From Oligoflexales bacterium (GTDB taxonomy: Bacteria > Bdellovibrionota > Oligoflexia > Oligoflexales > Oligoflexaceae): a DNA stretch of 9,156 nt. The stretch spans positions 1 through 9,156 of the forward strand of contig JADFZC010000083.1 of NCBI GenBank assembly GCA_015232735.1, given 5' to 3'. The notes under the pieces were generated by a model. That model worked only from the letters and a program-made list of their open reading frames with translations, searched no databases and had not been told where the DNA came from. Numbering within the stretch: position 1 is the stretch's first letter; each line of letters opens with the position of its first letter. Of the stretch, positions 1 to 6,060 are shown one piece after another. The position numbers and the translations under genes are program-made.

Positions 1-546
1 GGTGAAGAGGTATGGATGACTGAATGGTCGTCTGTTGTAAGTGAAGGCCAGCTTGCATCGGCAATAAGACATATGCGAAAGATCCTCCGCGACCTTGCCT
101 ACCTTGAGTTCAACTACTATTTTTACTGGCTTGGTGCGAGTGAAAGAAGCGATTTTGCCGGAGAGGAGCTGATATACAGACCCGCAGGCCGGGGCTTTGA
201 GAGAACGAAGCTATACTATATCCTGAAAGAGCTTTTCAACAGGGTGCCGAAGGGGTCAGTCGTCCGGACCCTGGGTGAGAATAATGATCCCGGACTGGAA
301 AGCTTCGGTCCCGACAATGTGGATATGCTCTCGTTTGCGATCGGGGGCAAAATGGTGATTGTCCTTGTCAATCCCACTTCCGACGCCAGGAGTTTTACAG
401 TATCCGGTGTTACAGGTGAAAACGCCGTCGTCCTTCGAACGTCAGAATCGGAAGACATGAACAGGACAGGAACATTCCCTGTTAGAGACGGTCAGCTGAC
501 CATTGAGCTCCCTGCCATGACAATCCTTTTGATTGAAATATCGTAA
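1..546 (+). CDS. Glycoside hydrolase, C-terminal part (GH30-like, clan GH-A), cut by the window edge
   Basis: The reading frame is open from base 1, so this is the 3' end of a longer gene; 181 residues are visible. The fragment starts with GEEVWMTEW, which resembles the strand carrying the nucleophile glutamate in clan GH-A glycosidases of the GH30 type; the candidate nucleophile is the Glu at bases 22-24. A helix and an aromatic strand (NYYFYWLG) follow, then KLYYILKELFNRVPKGSVV, which fits the end of a TIM barrel. The last 80 or so residues are rich in beta strand (MVIVLVNPTSDARSFTVSG, and a closing MTILLIEIS), like the small beta-sandwich domain that packs on the barrel in this clan. It would hydrolyse a glycan, possibly outside the cytoplasm, but the substrate and any signal peptide are not visible. 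Family assignment is by remembered motifs; GH39 or GH5-type relatives are alternatives. Confidence 0.6.
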   Translation, partial: GEEVWMTEWSSVVSEGQLASAIRHMRKILRDLAYLEFNYYFYWLGASERSDFAGEELIYRPAGRGFERTKLYYILKELFNRVPKGSVVRTLGENNDPGLESFGPDNVDMLSFAIGGKMVIVLVNPTSDARSFTVSGVTGENAVVLRTSESEDMNRTGTFPVRDGQLTIELPAMTILLIEIS

Positions 547-799
547 TGTCAATGTTAATGTCAGGGCAAGCACGACCATCCAGCTGAGCTGTAACGCCCA
601 TCTTGCCGACAGCAGTGTTGAAGTAGGCGTCAATCAGGGAGGAAATTCATCAGCCGGTGTCGTAGGAGTCCATGTCGGGTCAAATGTCAACGTTCAAAGG
701 GTTGGATGCCAGTAGATTTTGTAGATGGGCATGGCCTATCTATCTGTGGAATCTGCGCAGTCTGCAGAATCTGTGTGTAAAAATATTTCAATTGATTAA
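547..799. other. Intergenic stretch with no supportable gene
   Basis: About 250 bases separate the glycosidase stop from the first base of the open receptor remnant. A 60-codon frame with a TTG start runs through 533-715, but it has no ribosome binding site and no recognisable motif. Bases 738-776 contain several imperfect AATCTG/TCTGC units, a low-complexity pattern often seen between genes. I could not find the missing N-terminal part of the downstream receptor here. Confidence 0.5.
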
Positions 800-1327
800 A
801 GACTTGCGGGTAATAGTCAATCAAAATCTGCATACTGGCTAAAGTATATGATTGAAAGCAAAAGTTCGCTGGGCAGCCGCTTTTTTCTGGAAATATCACA
901 TCCTTCTCATGACTATCTGGAACTTTATGTCATAAGCTCCGACGGGAAAATGAGGATTATGAAGGGAGGGGATCAATACCCGTATAATATCAGACCGATT
1001 GACCACCAGAATTTTGTGTTTCCTCTTCAGATACAGAAAGGCGAAAGCCTGATGATGCTTCTTCGAAGCGAGGGGATAGATGCGATGATATTTCCCATGA
1101 CCTTATGGGAACCGGACCATTTTTATTCAGTGAAATCCCAGGAGCTTATACTTTTTGGACTTTATTATGGAATGATTTTCGTGATGCTGCTTTATAACTT
1201 TTTTCTTTTCGCATCGATCAGGAATCCTTCATATCTTTTTTACTCCATATACGTCACGTCATATATGATTTATCAGGCATCAATAAACGGACTTTCCTTC
1301 AGATATCTGTGGCCTGAAAGCAGATAA
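800..1327 (+). pseudogene. 7TMR-DISM receptor remnant, truncated at both ends
   Basis: The frame encodes the second extracellular sensor domain of 7TMR-DISM receptors (jelly-roll 7TMR-DISMED2) followed by the first two transmembrane helices of the 7TM module. Family-like sequence (SAYWLKYMIESK, then LEISHPSHDYLELYV) is already present upstream of the only ATG, at 848. That frame is closed by a stop at 797-799 with no start codon between, so the ATG lies inside the domain and no signal peptide remains. Helix 1 is around GLYYGMIFVMLLYNFFLF and helix 2 around SYLFYSIYVTSYMIYQ. The family-typical NGLSFRYLWPES comes next, and the stop at 1325 falls where helix 3 should follow. Five helices and the whole output region are missing. 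Intact relatives sense an extracellular ligand and signal to a kinase, cyclase or GGDEF domain. The REC-cyclase gene starts 4 bases later in another frame and is probably the other end of the same ancestral gene. A short functional protein from 848 is possible but unlikely. Confidence 0.7.
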
Positions 1328-1331
1328 CGAC

Positions 1332-2414
1332 GTGGACGGATACTTTGAACATATTCTTGTCGTGGATGACAATATCGATATGCTTCACTTGATTTCGGAT
1401 TATCTGAAGCATGAAAAATATTCTGTTTCCCTGGCGTTAAACGGGAAGGAGGCGCTTGGCAGATCCATGAGAAGAGCGCCCGACCTGATAATCGCCGACT
1501 GGATGATGCCTGTGATGTCCGGTGTTGAGTTGCTTGAATATATGAAGAATGATGAACGGCTGGCTTCGATTCCCTTCATACTTCTCACTGCCAAAAGTGA
1601 TGAGGCCAGCAAAAAGGTGGGAGTGTGTACAGGCGCGGACGCCTTTCTCGGAAAACCGTTCGATCGGGAGGAACTTTTAAGCCTTGTGAAAAATCTTTTG
1701 AAACTAAAGCAGGGTGAAAGGCAGATAGCATCCCTGAACCGGGAGATTGCCAATGGAGTTTTAAGGCGTTTTATGCCGCCCCAGATGGTGGAAAAGATAT
1801 TGAAGGGAGAGAATGTTTTTGACAGCAAGCCTAAAAATGAAAAAGTGACGGTACTGATAGCCGCCTTAAGCCATTTCAGGGAATATGTGGATGATATGGG
1901 TCCTGCCAATCTGTCCGAACTTTTAAATGAATATTACTCCGGGATGACGGAAATCGCGTTTTCCCATGAGGGTATCATCGATCGTTTTGAAGATGGCTGC
2001 ATAAGGGTGCTTTTTGGTGTTCCCACCGGGGCCGCTCCTGAAATTCAGATAGGGAACGCATGCCGGTCTGCGCTTGCAATGGAACAAAAGACACTTGAGA
2101 TTTTACCCAAATGGAATGTTCAATCCGAGACAAAATTGAGTTATAAAATGGCGGTGCATTTCGGGGAGGCAGTTGTTGGAACAGTTGGCAGCAGTCTCAA
2201 GACGGACTATACGGCCATAGGCGGGATGATCCATTTTGCAAAAATAATAGAAAGCTTTGCAAAAGATGGGGAAATTTTGATATCTATGGATGTAAGGGAT
2301 AATCTCGGTCAAGGCATGTGGGTGCGGCATGGCCAGTTTGTAATTGATGGAAGCGGGAAAAAAGTGACTTTGGCCAGACTGGTGTCGCCGGTTTTAAAAG
2401 AGCAGGAAAAATGA
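1332..2414 (+). CDS. Response regulator fused to a degenerate class III nucleotide cyclase domain
   Basis: The protein has 360 residues from a GTG start. Residues 7-125 are a receiver domain with all expected residues: acidic pair D12/D13, phosphoacceptor D56 (in IIADWMMP), T86 and K108 before P109. A helical linker (about 126-165, with RRFMPPQMVEKIL) of the type that precedes bacterial class III cyclases follows. Residues 171-350 keep the cyclase fold, with VTVLIA, LLNEYYSGM, VLFGVP, VVGTVGS and DYTAIGG recognisable. The catalytic positions are altered: metal Asp 1 is A178, metal Asp 2 is G222, the adenine-pairing Asp is G298, the transition-state Asn is H301 and the Arg is I305. I infer a non-catalytic, perhaps nucleotide-sensing or purely interacting, output domain. 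The Shine-Dalgarno signal is weak, so translation may be coupled to the stop 4 bases upstream. It overlaps the MFS gene by 4 bases, which implies co-transcription. It may be the C-terminal remnant of the disrupted 7TMR-DISM receptor gene. Confidence 0.85.
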   Translation: MDGYFEHILVVDDNIDMLHLISDYLKHEKYSVSLALNGKEALGRSMRRAPDLIIADWMMPVMSGVELLEYMKNDERLASIPFILLTAKSDEASKKVGVCTGADAFLGKPFDREELLSLVKNLLKLKQGERQIASLNREIANGVLRRFMPPQMVEKILKGENVFDSKPKNEKVTVLIAALSHFREYVDDMGPANLSELLNEYYSGMTEIAFSHEGIIDRFEDGCIRVLFGVPTGAAPEIQIGNACRSALAMEQKTLEILPKWNVQSETKLSYKMAVHFGEAVVGTVGSSLKTDYTAIGGMIHFAKIIESFAKDGEILISMDVRDNLGQGMWVRHGQFVIDGSGKKVTLARLVSPVLKEQEK

Positions 2415-3628
2415 AGACACTGACAGCATTCAATCACAGAAATTATCGCCTATGGTTTATCGGTCAGCTCATATCCCTTTTCGGCACCTGGATGCAGAGC
2501 ACTGCACAGGGCTTTCTGGTTTATGAACTGACAAGGTCGCCTGCCCAGCTTGGAATTGTCTCCTTTGCCGGAGGGCTTCCGATATGGCTTTTCATGCTGT
2601 ATGGAGGGGTGGTGGCTGACCGTATGTCCAAGCGGAGCCTCCTTCTCAGGGTTCAGATGGCGTTGATGGCTTTTGCCTTTATTCTTTCGGCGCTTGTGTT
2701 CATGGGCGTGGTCAGGCCTTGGCATATAATAGTTCTTGCTTTTTTGAGCGGTGTCGCAATCGCTTTCGAGGCGCCGACGCGACAGGCCATGGTTTCCGAA
2801 ATGGTCTGCAAGGAGGATATTGGAAACGCCATAGCTTTGAATTCCACAATGTTCAATACGGCAAGCGTGATAGGTCCAGCCGTTGGCGGCATAACATATT
2901 CGGTTTATGGGCCTGGATGGTGTTTTCTGCTGAACGGCTTTTCTTTTCTCGCAATAATAGTTTCTTTGATGATGATGACGAATATGGGCGAGGGCAACGG
3001 CAGGAAAAACAAGGAAAAGGTCTGGAGCGAGCTTATGGAGGGGTTTGCGTATGTGGCAAGGGAACCTTTGGTTCGAACGACCATGATTGCCATCACGGTA
3101 ATGAGCCTCTTTGGTCTGAGTTATGTTACGATATTTCCATCATGGGCTGCAGAGTACCTTCATGGGGACGCGCGCACGGCAGGATATATGCACTCTTTCA
3201 GGGGGGCTGGTGCTGTTGCTGGTGCACTTTCGATTGCATTTATGGGAAGGATTTCAAACAGGGGAAGGCTTTTTCAAATGTCATCCCTGATTTTTCCCAT
3301 AGTGCTGATATTTTTCGCGCTTACGGATAACGTGCATTTGTCCATGTTTTGGCTGATATTGGTTGGCGGAAGTTCCATGTTCATGCTGAACATGGCGAAT
3401 TCGATGATACAGTGTACCGTTCCCGACAGGCTTCGCGGACGGGTCATGTCCGTATACAGCCTGACATTTTTCGGAATGATGCCTGTTGGCGGGTTATTGA
3501 TAGGCTCATTGTCCGATTTAATGGGGGAACGCATTTCGATTATCGCCTGCGGAACTCTGGTGGTTCTGACAGCCTTGTCGCTGCAGTTTATGGGGAAGAT
3601 ATTCAAGGAAACGGTCAAAGAATCATAA
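2411..3628 (+). CDS. MFS transporter, MFS_3 / enterobactin-exporter (EntS)-like group
   Basis: The 405-residue product is a normal length for a 12-helix major facilitator. It is predicted to be an inner-membrane, proton-driven exporter of small molecules; the substrate cannot be read from sequence. The N-terminus AFNHRNYRLWFIGQLIS and the segment FEAPTRQAMVSEMV (about 119-132) with AIALNST after it are characteristic of the MFS_3 group that includes EntS. Motif A between helices 2 and 3 is present as GGVVADRMSKR (65-75). A polar cytoplasmic loop (about 190-218, NMGEGNGRKNKEKVW) divides the two six-helix halves, and a second motif-A-like DRLRGRVMSVY lies near the end. The start overlaps the REC-cyclase stop as ATGA, with AGGA at 2404-2407, so the two are probably translated from one message. 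Its stop overlaps the end of the convergent lipoprotein gene by 6 bases. It appears intact. Confidence 0.9.
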   Translation: MKTLTAFNHRNYRLWFIGQLISLFGTWMQSTAQGFLVYELTRSPAQLGIVSFAGGLPIWLFMLYGGVVADRMSKRSLLLRVQMALMAFAFILSALVFMGVVRPWHIIVLAFLSGVAIAFEAPTRQAMVSEMVCKEDIGNAIALNSTMFNTASVIGPAVGGITYSVYGPGWCFLLNGFSFLAIIVSLMMMTNMGEGNGRKNKEKVWSELMEGFAYVAREPLVRTTMIAITVMSLFGLSYVTIFPSWAAEYLHGDARTAGYMHSFRGAGAVAGALSIAFMGRISNRGRLFQMSSLIFPIVLIFFALTDNVHLSMFWLILVGGSSMFMLNMANSMIQCTVPDRLRGRVMSVYSLTFFGMMPVGGLLIGSLSDLMGERISIIACGTLVVLTALSLQFMGKIFKETVKES

Positions 3629-4834
3629 CCTGGACCATGCAACCGGATTTCTTGACTGAGAAATCTGGAAATTGACGAGTCTTTGCTCGTAACTCAGGCC
3701 TTTCCCTTCAACATGGATATTCTGAACCAGATCTTTCCTGTTTATTTTGATGATAAATTTCTTTTCCCTGCCTGTAATCCGATAGCTGCGGTCATTGCCC
3801 TTTTCAAAAGTCACATAATCAAACGCCAGCGAGTTCAGGGACGGATCGAAAATGGCAATTTTGTCATCAGCCATGTTTCCAAGATATTGAGGAGGGATCA
3901 TGCCTACATCGAAGTATATTCCAAAATCAGGCTTTGTCAGCTCCTTTTTAATCAGCTCGTTTTTGTTGAATCCTTCAAGAAGCAATCTGTTTCCGCCTTT
4001 TTCCATAACCTTGATATTGTATATCTGCTGGTCGTTTTGATACGATTCAAATACACTGGAGACCAGTTCTCCATAGGAATTCATGGTAGTAAGTTTGTAT
4101 GTGTCGCTGGTTCTGATTTCCTTGTTCGAAAAAGGAATTATGACAGAATCGATTATCTCCTCATGATTGAGTTGCCCTGATTTCCAGGTATAAACCTGTT
4201 TGAAACCTATGACCTGGTTAAGTGAGTAGGTCTTGTAGGTCAATTTTTTGACAAGCTCCCTGCTTTGATAGCTCTCAAACGCCGACTTTGCGGTGGACAG
4301 CATGAAACGCTGAAACGTCCTGTCGTACCCGAGTTCATTATGTTCACAGATCAAAACATAGTCATGAAGTTTGACAAATCCATATTTATACATGTTCTGA
4401 TCATTATCACAGCCAATTTCATACTGCACTTTCATAACGGCGAAAGGAATCCCGTTTATTGAGTTAATATAAATCTCCGGCATATTCCTGATCTGGCTGT
4501 TTTCTCCAAACTTTTGCTGATAGAGCTGGTACATGTTGGTTCCTGGGAAGGTCTGCTTCCTTGCCGCGAAGCATTCCACGTTCCTTTTGCTCCCGATACT
4601 TGCGGCAAACCTGTACATGGCATCGTCCTGACGGACCTTTTCCGGTCTTGTATTTGACGCTATCGATAATTTGAGATTATTATCGAAGAAGCTTAACGTA
4701 TGCCGTTTTCTTGGAAGTTTGGTTTCGGCTTTAATATCGCCCTTAAAGGAAAGTTCGTCACTGCCATTATAGTCAGCAACGCAACTTGGGAGAAATACAT
4801 TCGTGATGATCGACAACAACAACAGACAGCGCAT
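3623..4834 (-). CDS. Probable outer-membrane lipoprotein of unknown function
   Basis: I chose the ATG at 4834 over the longer frame from 4903. A TGGAG ribosome binding site stands 7 bases before it, and the protein then begins with a signal peptide (MRCLLLLSIITNVFLPSC). This gives 403 residues. L15-P16-S17-C18 fits a lipobox, although Pro at -2 is less usual; cleavage by signal peptidase I after SCVA is the alternative. Residue +2 is not Asp, so sorting to the outer membrane is expected if lipidated. The mature part is a mixed alpha/beta polar sequence without membrane segments. It has strand-like blocks such as FAVMKVQYEIG and YGFVKLHDYVLICEH, and the C-terminal third (from about EGFNKNELIKK) is rich in beta and Lys/Asp. 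I recognise no family. It faces the MFS gene tail to tail and is separated from the upstream cNMP-fold gene by about 250 bases, so it likely has its own promoter. Confidence 0.75.
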   Translation of the reverse strand: MRCLLLLSIITNVFLPSCVADYNGSDELSFKGDIKAETKLPRKRHTLSFFDNNLKLSIASNTRPEKVRQDDAMYRFAASIGSKRNVECFAARKQTFPGTNMYQLYQQKFGENSQIRNMPEIYINSINGIPFAVMKVQYEIGCDNDQNMYKYGFVKLHDYVLICEHNELGYDRTFQRFMLSTAKSAFESYQSRELVKKLTYKTYSLNQVIGFKQVYTWKSGQLNHEEIIDSVIIPFSNKEIRTSDTYKLTTMNSYGELVSSVFESYQNDQQIYNIKVMEKGGNRLLLEGFNKNELIKKELTKPDFGIYFDVGMIPPQYLGNMADDKIAIFDPSLNSLAFDYVTFEKGNDRSYRITGREKKFIIKINRKDLVQNIHVEGKGLSYEQRLVNFQISQSRNPVAWSRL

Positions 4835-4841
4835 AAAACAA

Positions 4842-4846
4842 CTCCA
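4842..4846 (-). promoter_or_regulatory. Ribosome binding site that decides the lipoprotein start
   Basis: On the minus strand TGGAG lies 7 bases before the ATG at 4834. No comparable signal precedes the upstream in-frame ATG at 4903. Choosing 4834 also puts a clean signal peptide at the N-terminus. Confidence 0.7.
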
Positions 4847-5042
4847 GCAGGGTTCATCTCGAAAATGACGGACAAACCGACAATCACGCGTTGACACCTG
4901 CAAAGATCAAGCCAGAGGTTATGGTCTTGTATTTCAGATAGTTGCGGAGGAAAATCGTCTTTGTTTTTGACGTTTAATTGAAAATTGAACAATATGACCC
5001 AAAATATTTTTCTGAAAAGTTACAGTGAAATTTGAACCGCAA
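4847..5042. other. Upstream region of the lipoprotein gene
   Basis: About 200 bases with no gene I can support. The part at 4960-5035 is AT-rich and is where a minus-strand promoter would be expected, but I cannot pick a convincing -35/-10 pair. The stretch ends at the hairpin repeat that closes the neighbouring cNMP-fold gene. Confidence 0.4.
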
Positions 5043-5087
5043 CTTCATCAAGTTTAAGGAAGCCTCGTCCTTCAGGGCCGGGTTTAC
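5043..5087. repeat. IS200/IS605-end-like hairpin repeat, copy 1 (chimeric copy)
   Basis: Bases 5043-5078 match 5898-5933 at 35 of 36 positions. Bases 5067-5087 match 5995-6015 at 20 of 21. The core folds as CCTCGTCC-TTCA-GGGCCGGG, a TTCA tetraloop on an 8-bp stem that has one C-C mismatch and two G-T pairs. The TTTA at its right edge provides the stop codon of the cNMP-fold gene on the minus strand (5084-5086). Sequences of this shape with a GTCCTTCAGGGC core are familiar at the ends of IS200/IS605-type elements and their relics. On the minus strand it could also act as a 3' processing or termination hairpin. Confidence 0.75.
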
Positions 5088-5887
5088 GAAACTTTTGCAT
5101 TGGCAACAAACAGATTTTTATCTCCCACAATAGGCAAAGGTTCCTCACCGCTGACGACTCTTCTTATATTTTCGAAATGCTGGGAGATAATTGATATTTG
5201 CTGGGCAATTCGGTCGAATCTCTGTGACTCGATGATGTATACTCCTGCCAGTTCCTGTTCGAGTTTCATCAGCCAGTCTCTCAGTTCGGGATACTGATGT
5301 TCTATCTCATTAAGTTTTGGCAATATGTCGGCAACCCTTTTGACAATATTATATCCAGTGTCCTCAATTGCATCGCGAGTTTGATCCAGATATTCCCCCA
5401 CACCCTGCCTTTCGATGAGATTCTTGAGTATTTCCTGGCCGAGTTTAAGCTGTGTGAGAAGGCTTACATTGGTCTTGCGCAGTCTCGATGAGAGAAGGAG
5501 GGCTGCTCCTTTATAAAAGGCATGTGCCAGACCTTGATCAGACTGGAGCAGATCATTAAAATGGTCTCTTTTACAAAAAAGCATTCGTGATGTTTCGCTC
5601 GTTACAATGATATTTACTGATGAATATTGATGATCTTCGATGAATGACAACTCGCCGATAGCACCGCCGTGGGTTATTTTGCCGACCTGGTAATTTTCCG
5701 GCGGAAGGGTTACTCCCACTTCGCCGTCCACGACTACGTACATACCGTCGAATATCTGGTTGGCTTCAACTATCTTATGGTTGCGACAAAAATTTTTTTC
5801 ATTAAAAAGTCTTGCGGTAGCATCTTTCATATCCTGATTAAAAAAACAGAATAACGGGATCTCGCTGAATTTGATTAGACTGTGCAT
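5084..5887 (-). CDS. Cyclic-nucleotide-binding-fold protein with a long helical C-terminal domain
   Basis: The protein has 267 residues. Residues about 10-135 form a cNMP-binding beta-barrel domain: FDGMYVVVDGEVGV is the typical YVVLxGEVxV strand and GAIGELSFIED the start of the phosphate-binding cassette. The cassette Glu is E79, but the phosphate-binding Arg position is occupied by Y88 (HQYSS), so canonical cAMP or cGMP binding is doubtful. There is no CRP-type HTH. Instead residues about 140-247 look like long amphipathic helices, then a short tail (EEPLPIVGDKNLF). Within the last helix ESQRFDRIAQQISIISQHF contains D225-x3-Q229, resembling the CheZ phosphatase motif; this is weak evidence. 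There is no signal peptide or membrane helix, so it should be cytoplasmic. AAGGA stands 5 bases before the ATG at 5887. The stop codon lies inside repeat copy 1, and copy 2 begins at the ribosome binding site. It is divergent from the sigma-54 regulator. Confidence 0.85.
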   Translation of the reverse strand: MHSLIKFSEIPLFCFFNQDMKDATARLFNEKNFCRNHKIVEANQIFDGMYVVVDGEVGVTLPPENYQVGKITHGGAIGELSFIEDHQYSSVNIIVTSETSRMLFCKRDHFNDLLQSDQGLAHAFYKGAALLLSSRLRKTNVSLLTQLKLGQEILKNLIERQGVGEYLDQTRDAIEDTGYNIVKRVADILPKLNEIEHQYPELRDWLMKLEQELAGVYIIESQRFDRIAQQISIISQHFENIRRVVSGEEPLPIVGDKNLFVANAKVS

Positions 5888-5892
5888 ATGAT

Positions 5893-5897
5893 TCCTT
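5893..5897 (-). promoter_or_regulatory. Ribosome binding site of the cNMP-fold gene, abutting repeat copy 2
   Basis: The minus strand reads AAGGA 5 bases before the ATG at 5887, and the repeat begins at 5898. The transcript leader of this gene must therefore cross, or start within, the repeat. Confidence 0.6.
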
Positions 5898-5938
5898 CTT
5901 CATCAAGTTTAAGGAAACCTCGTCCTTCAGGGCGAGGT
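5898..5938. repeat. IS200/IS605-end-like hairpin repeat, copy 2
   Basis: It shares 35 of 36 bases with copy 1 over 5898-5933, including the CTTCATCAAGTTTAAGGAA left flank. Bases 5918-5937 form a hairpin with stem CCTCGTCC/GGGCGAGG (8 pairs including one G-T) and loop TTCA. This is the best-paired of the three copies. Confidence 0.75.
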
Positions 5939-5954
5939 TATTCAAGCTAACCAA

Positions 5955-5985
5955 AATCAGGAGAGGTTTAAAGCCTCTCCTGATT
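5955..5985. repeat. Perfect 12-bp inverted repeat between the divergent genes
   Basis: The arms AATCAGGAGAGG (5955-5966) and CCTCTCCTGATT (5974-5985) are exact reverse complements around the 7-base loop TTTAAAG. On the minus strand the stem is followed by four T residues; on the plus strand there is no T tract. It could be a minus-strand intrinsic terminator or attenuator, a dyad operator, or the middle of a small mobile element bounded by repeat copies 2 and 3. Confidence 0.7.
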
Positions 5986-5989
5986 CGAC

Positions 5990-6016
5990 ACCCGGTCCTT
6001 CAGTGCCGGGTTTACT
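5990..6016. repeat. IS200/IS605-end-like hairpin repeat, copy 3
   Basis: The ACCCGG/CCGGGT stem (5990-5995 with 6006-6011) continues inward with a T-G pair, a C-T mismatch and one C-G pair around the same TTCA loop as in copies 1 and 2. Bases 5995-6015 match the right half of copy 1 at 20 of 21 positions. It lies 45 bases before the chosen start of the sigma-54 regulator and is therefore within its leader or promoter region. Confidence 0.65.
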
Positions 6017-6047
6017 CAGGATCAAAGCAGTCTTTGAAAAAGAAAGT

Positions 6048-6052
6048 GAGGA
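6048..6052 (+). promoter_or_regulatory. Ribosome binding site that decides the sigma-54 regulator start
   Basis: GAGGA stands 8 bases before the ATG at 6061. For the alternative ATG at 6052 this signal would be directly adjacent, too close to work, and the TTG at 6034 has no clear signal. Confidence 0.65.
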
Positions 6053-6060
6053 TGATTAGC

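Noticed and set aside
533..715. 60-codon frame after the glycosidase gene
   Set aside because: TTG start without a ribosome binding site, overlaps the glycosidase stop, and the protein has no recognisable motif; the NVNVNV run comes from a short AATGTT/AATGTC repeat.
738..776. Repeated AATCTG/TCTGC units as a possible repeat array
   Set aside because: Units are imperfect and irregularly spaced; no constant spacer or period as needed for a CRISPR or tandem array.
2719..3330. 203-codon frame inside the MFS gene
   Set aside because: It runs in another frame of a clear transporter, is Cys/Trp/Gly-rich and has no motif; a shadow frame.
3683..4180. Plus-strand 165-codon frame opposite the lipoprotein gene
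   Set aside because: It is antisense to a gene with good start signals and a signal peptide, and has no recognisable domain.
4835..4903. N-terminal extension of the lipoprotein from the ATG at 4903
   Set aside because: No ribosome binding site there, and the extension would bury the signal peptide behind 23 polar residues.
5043..6016. A complete IS200/IS605 element carrying TnpA or TnpB
   Set aside because: Only hairpin ends are present; the enclosed gene is a cNMP-fold protein with no HUH or RuvC motifs.
6034..6060. Upstream starts (TTG 6034, ATG 6052) for the sigma-54 regulator
   Set aside because: GAGGA at 6048-6052 is correctly spaced only for the ATG at 6061, and receivers usually begin just before the first strand.
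5888..6060. A sigma-54 promoter (-24 GG / -12 GC) in the divergent gap
   Set aside because: I found no convincing TGGCAC-N5-TTGC arrangement with GG and GC 10 bases apart on either strand.
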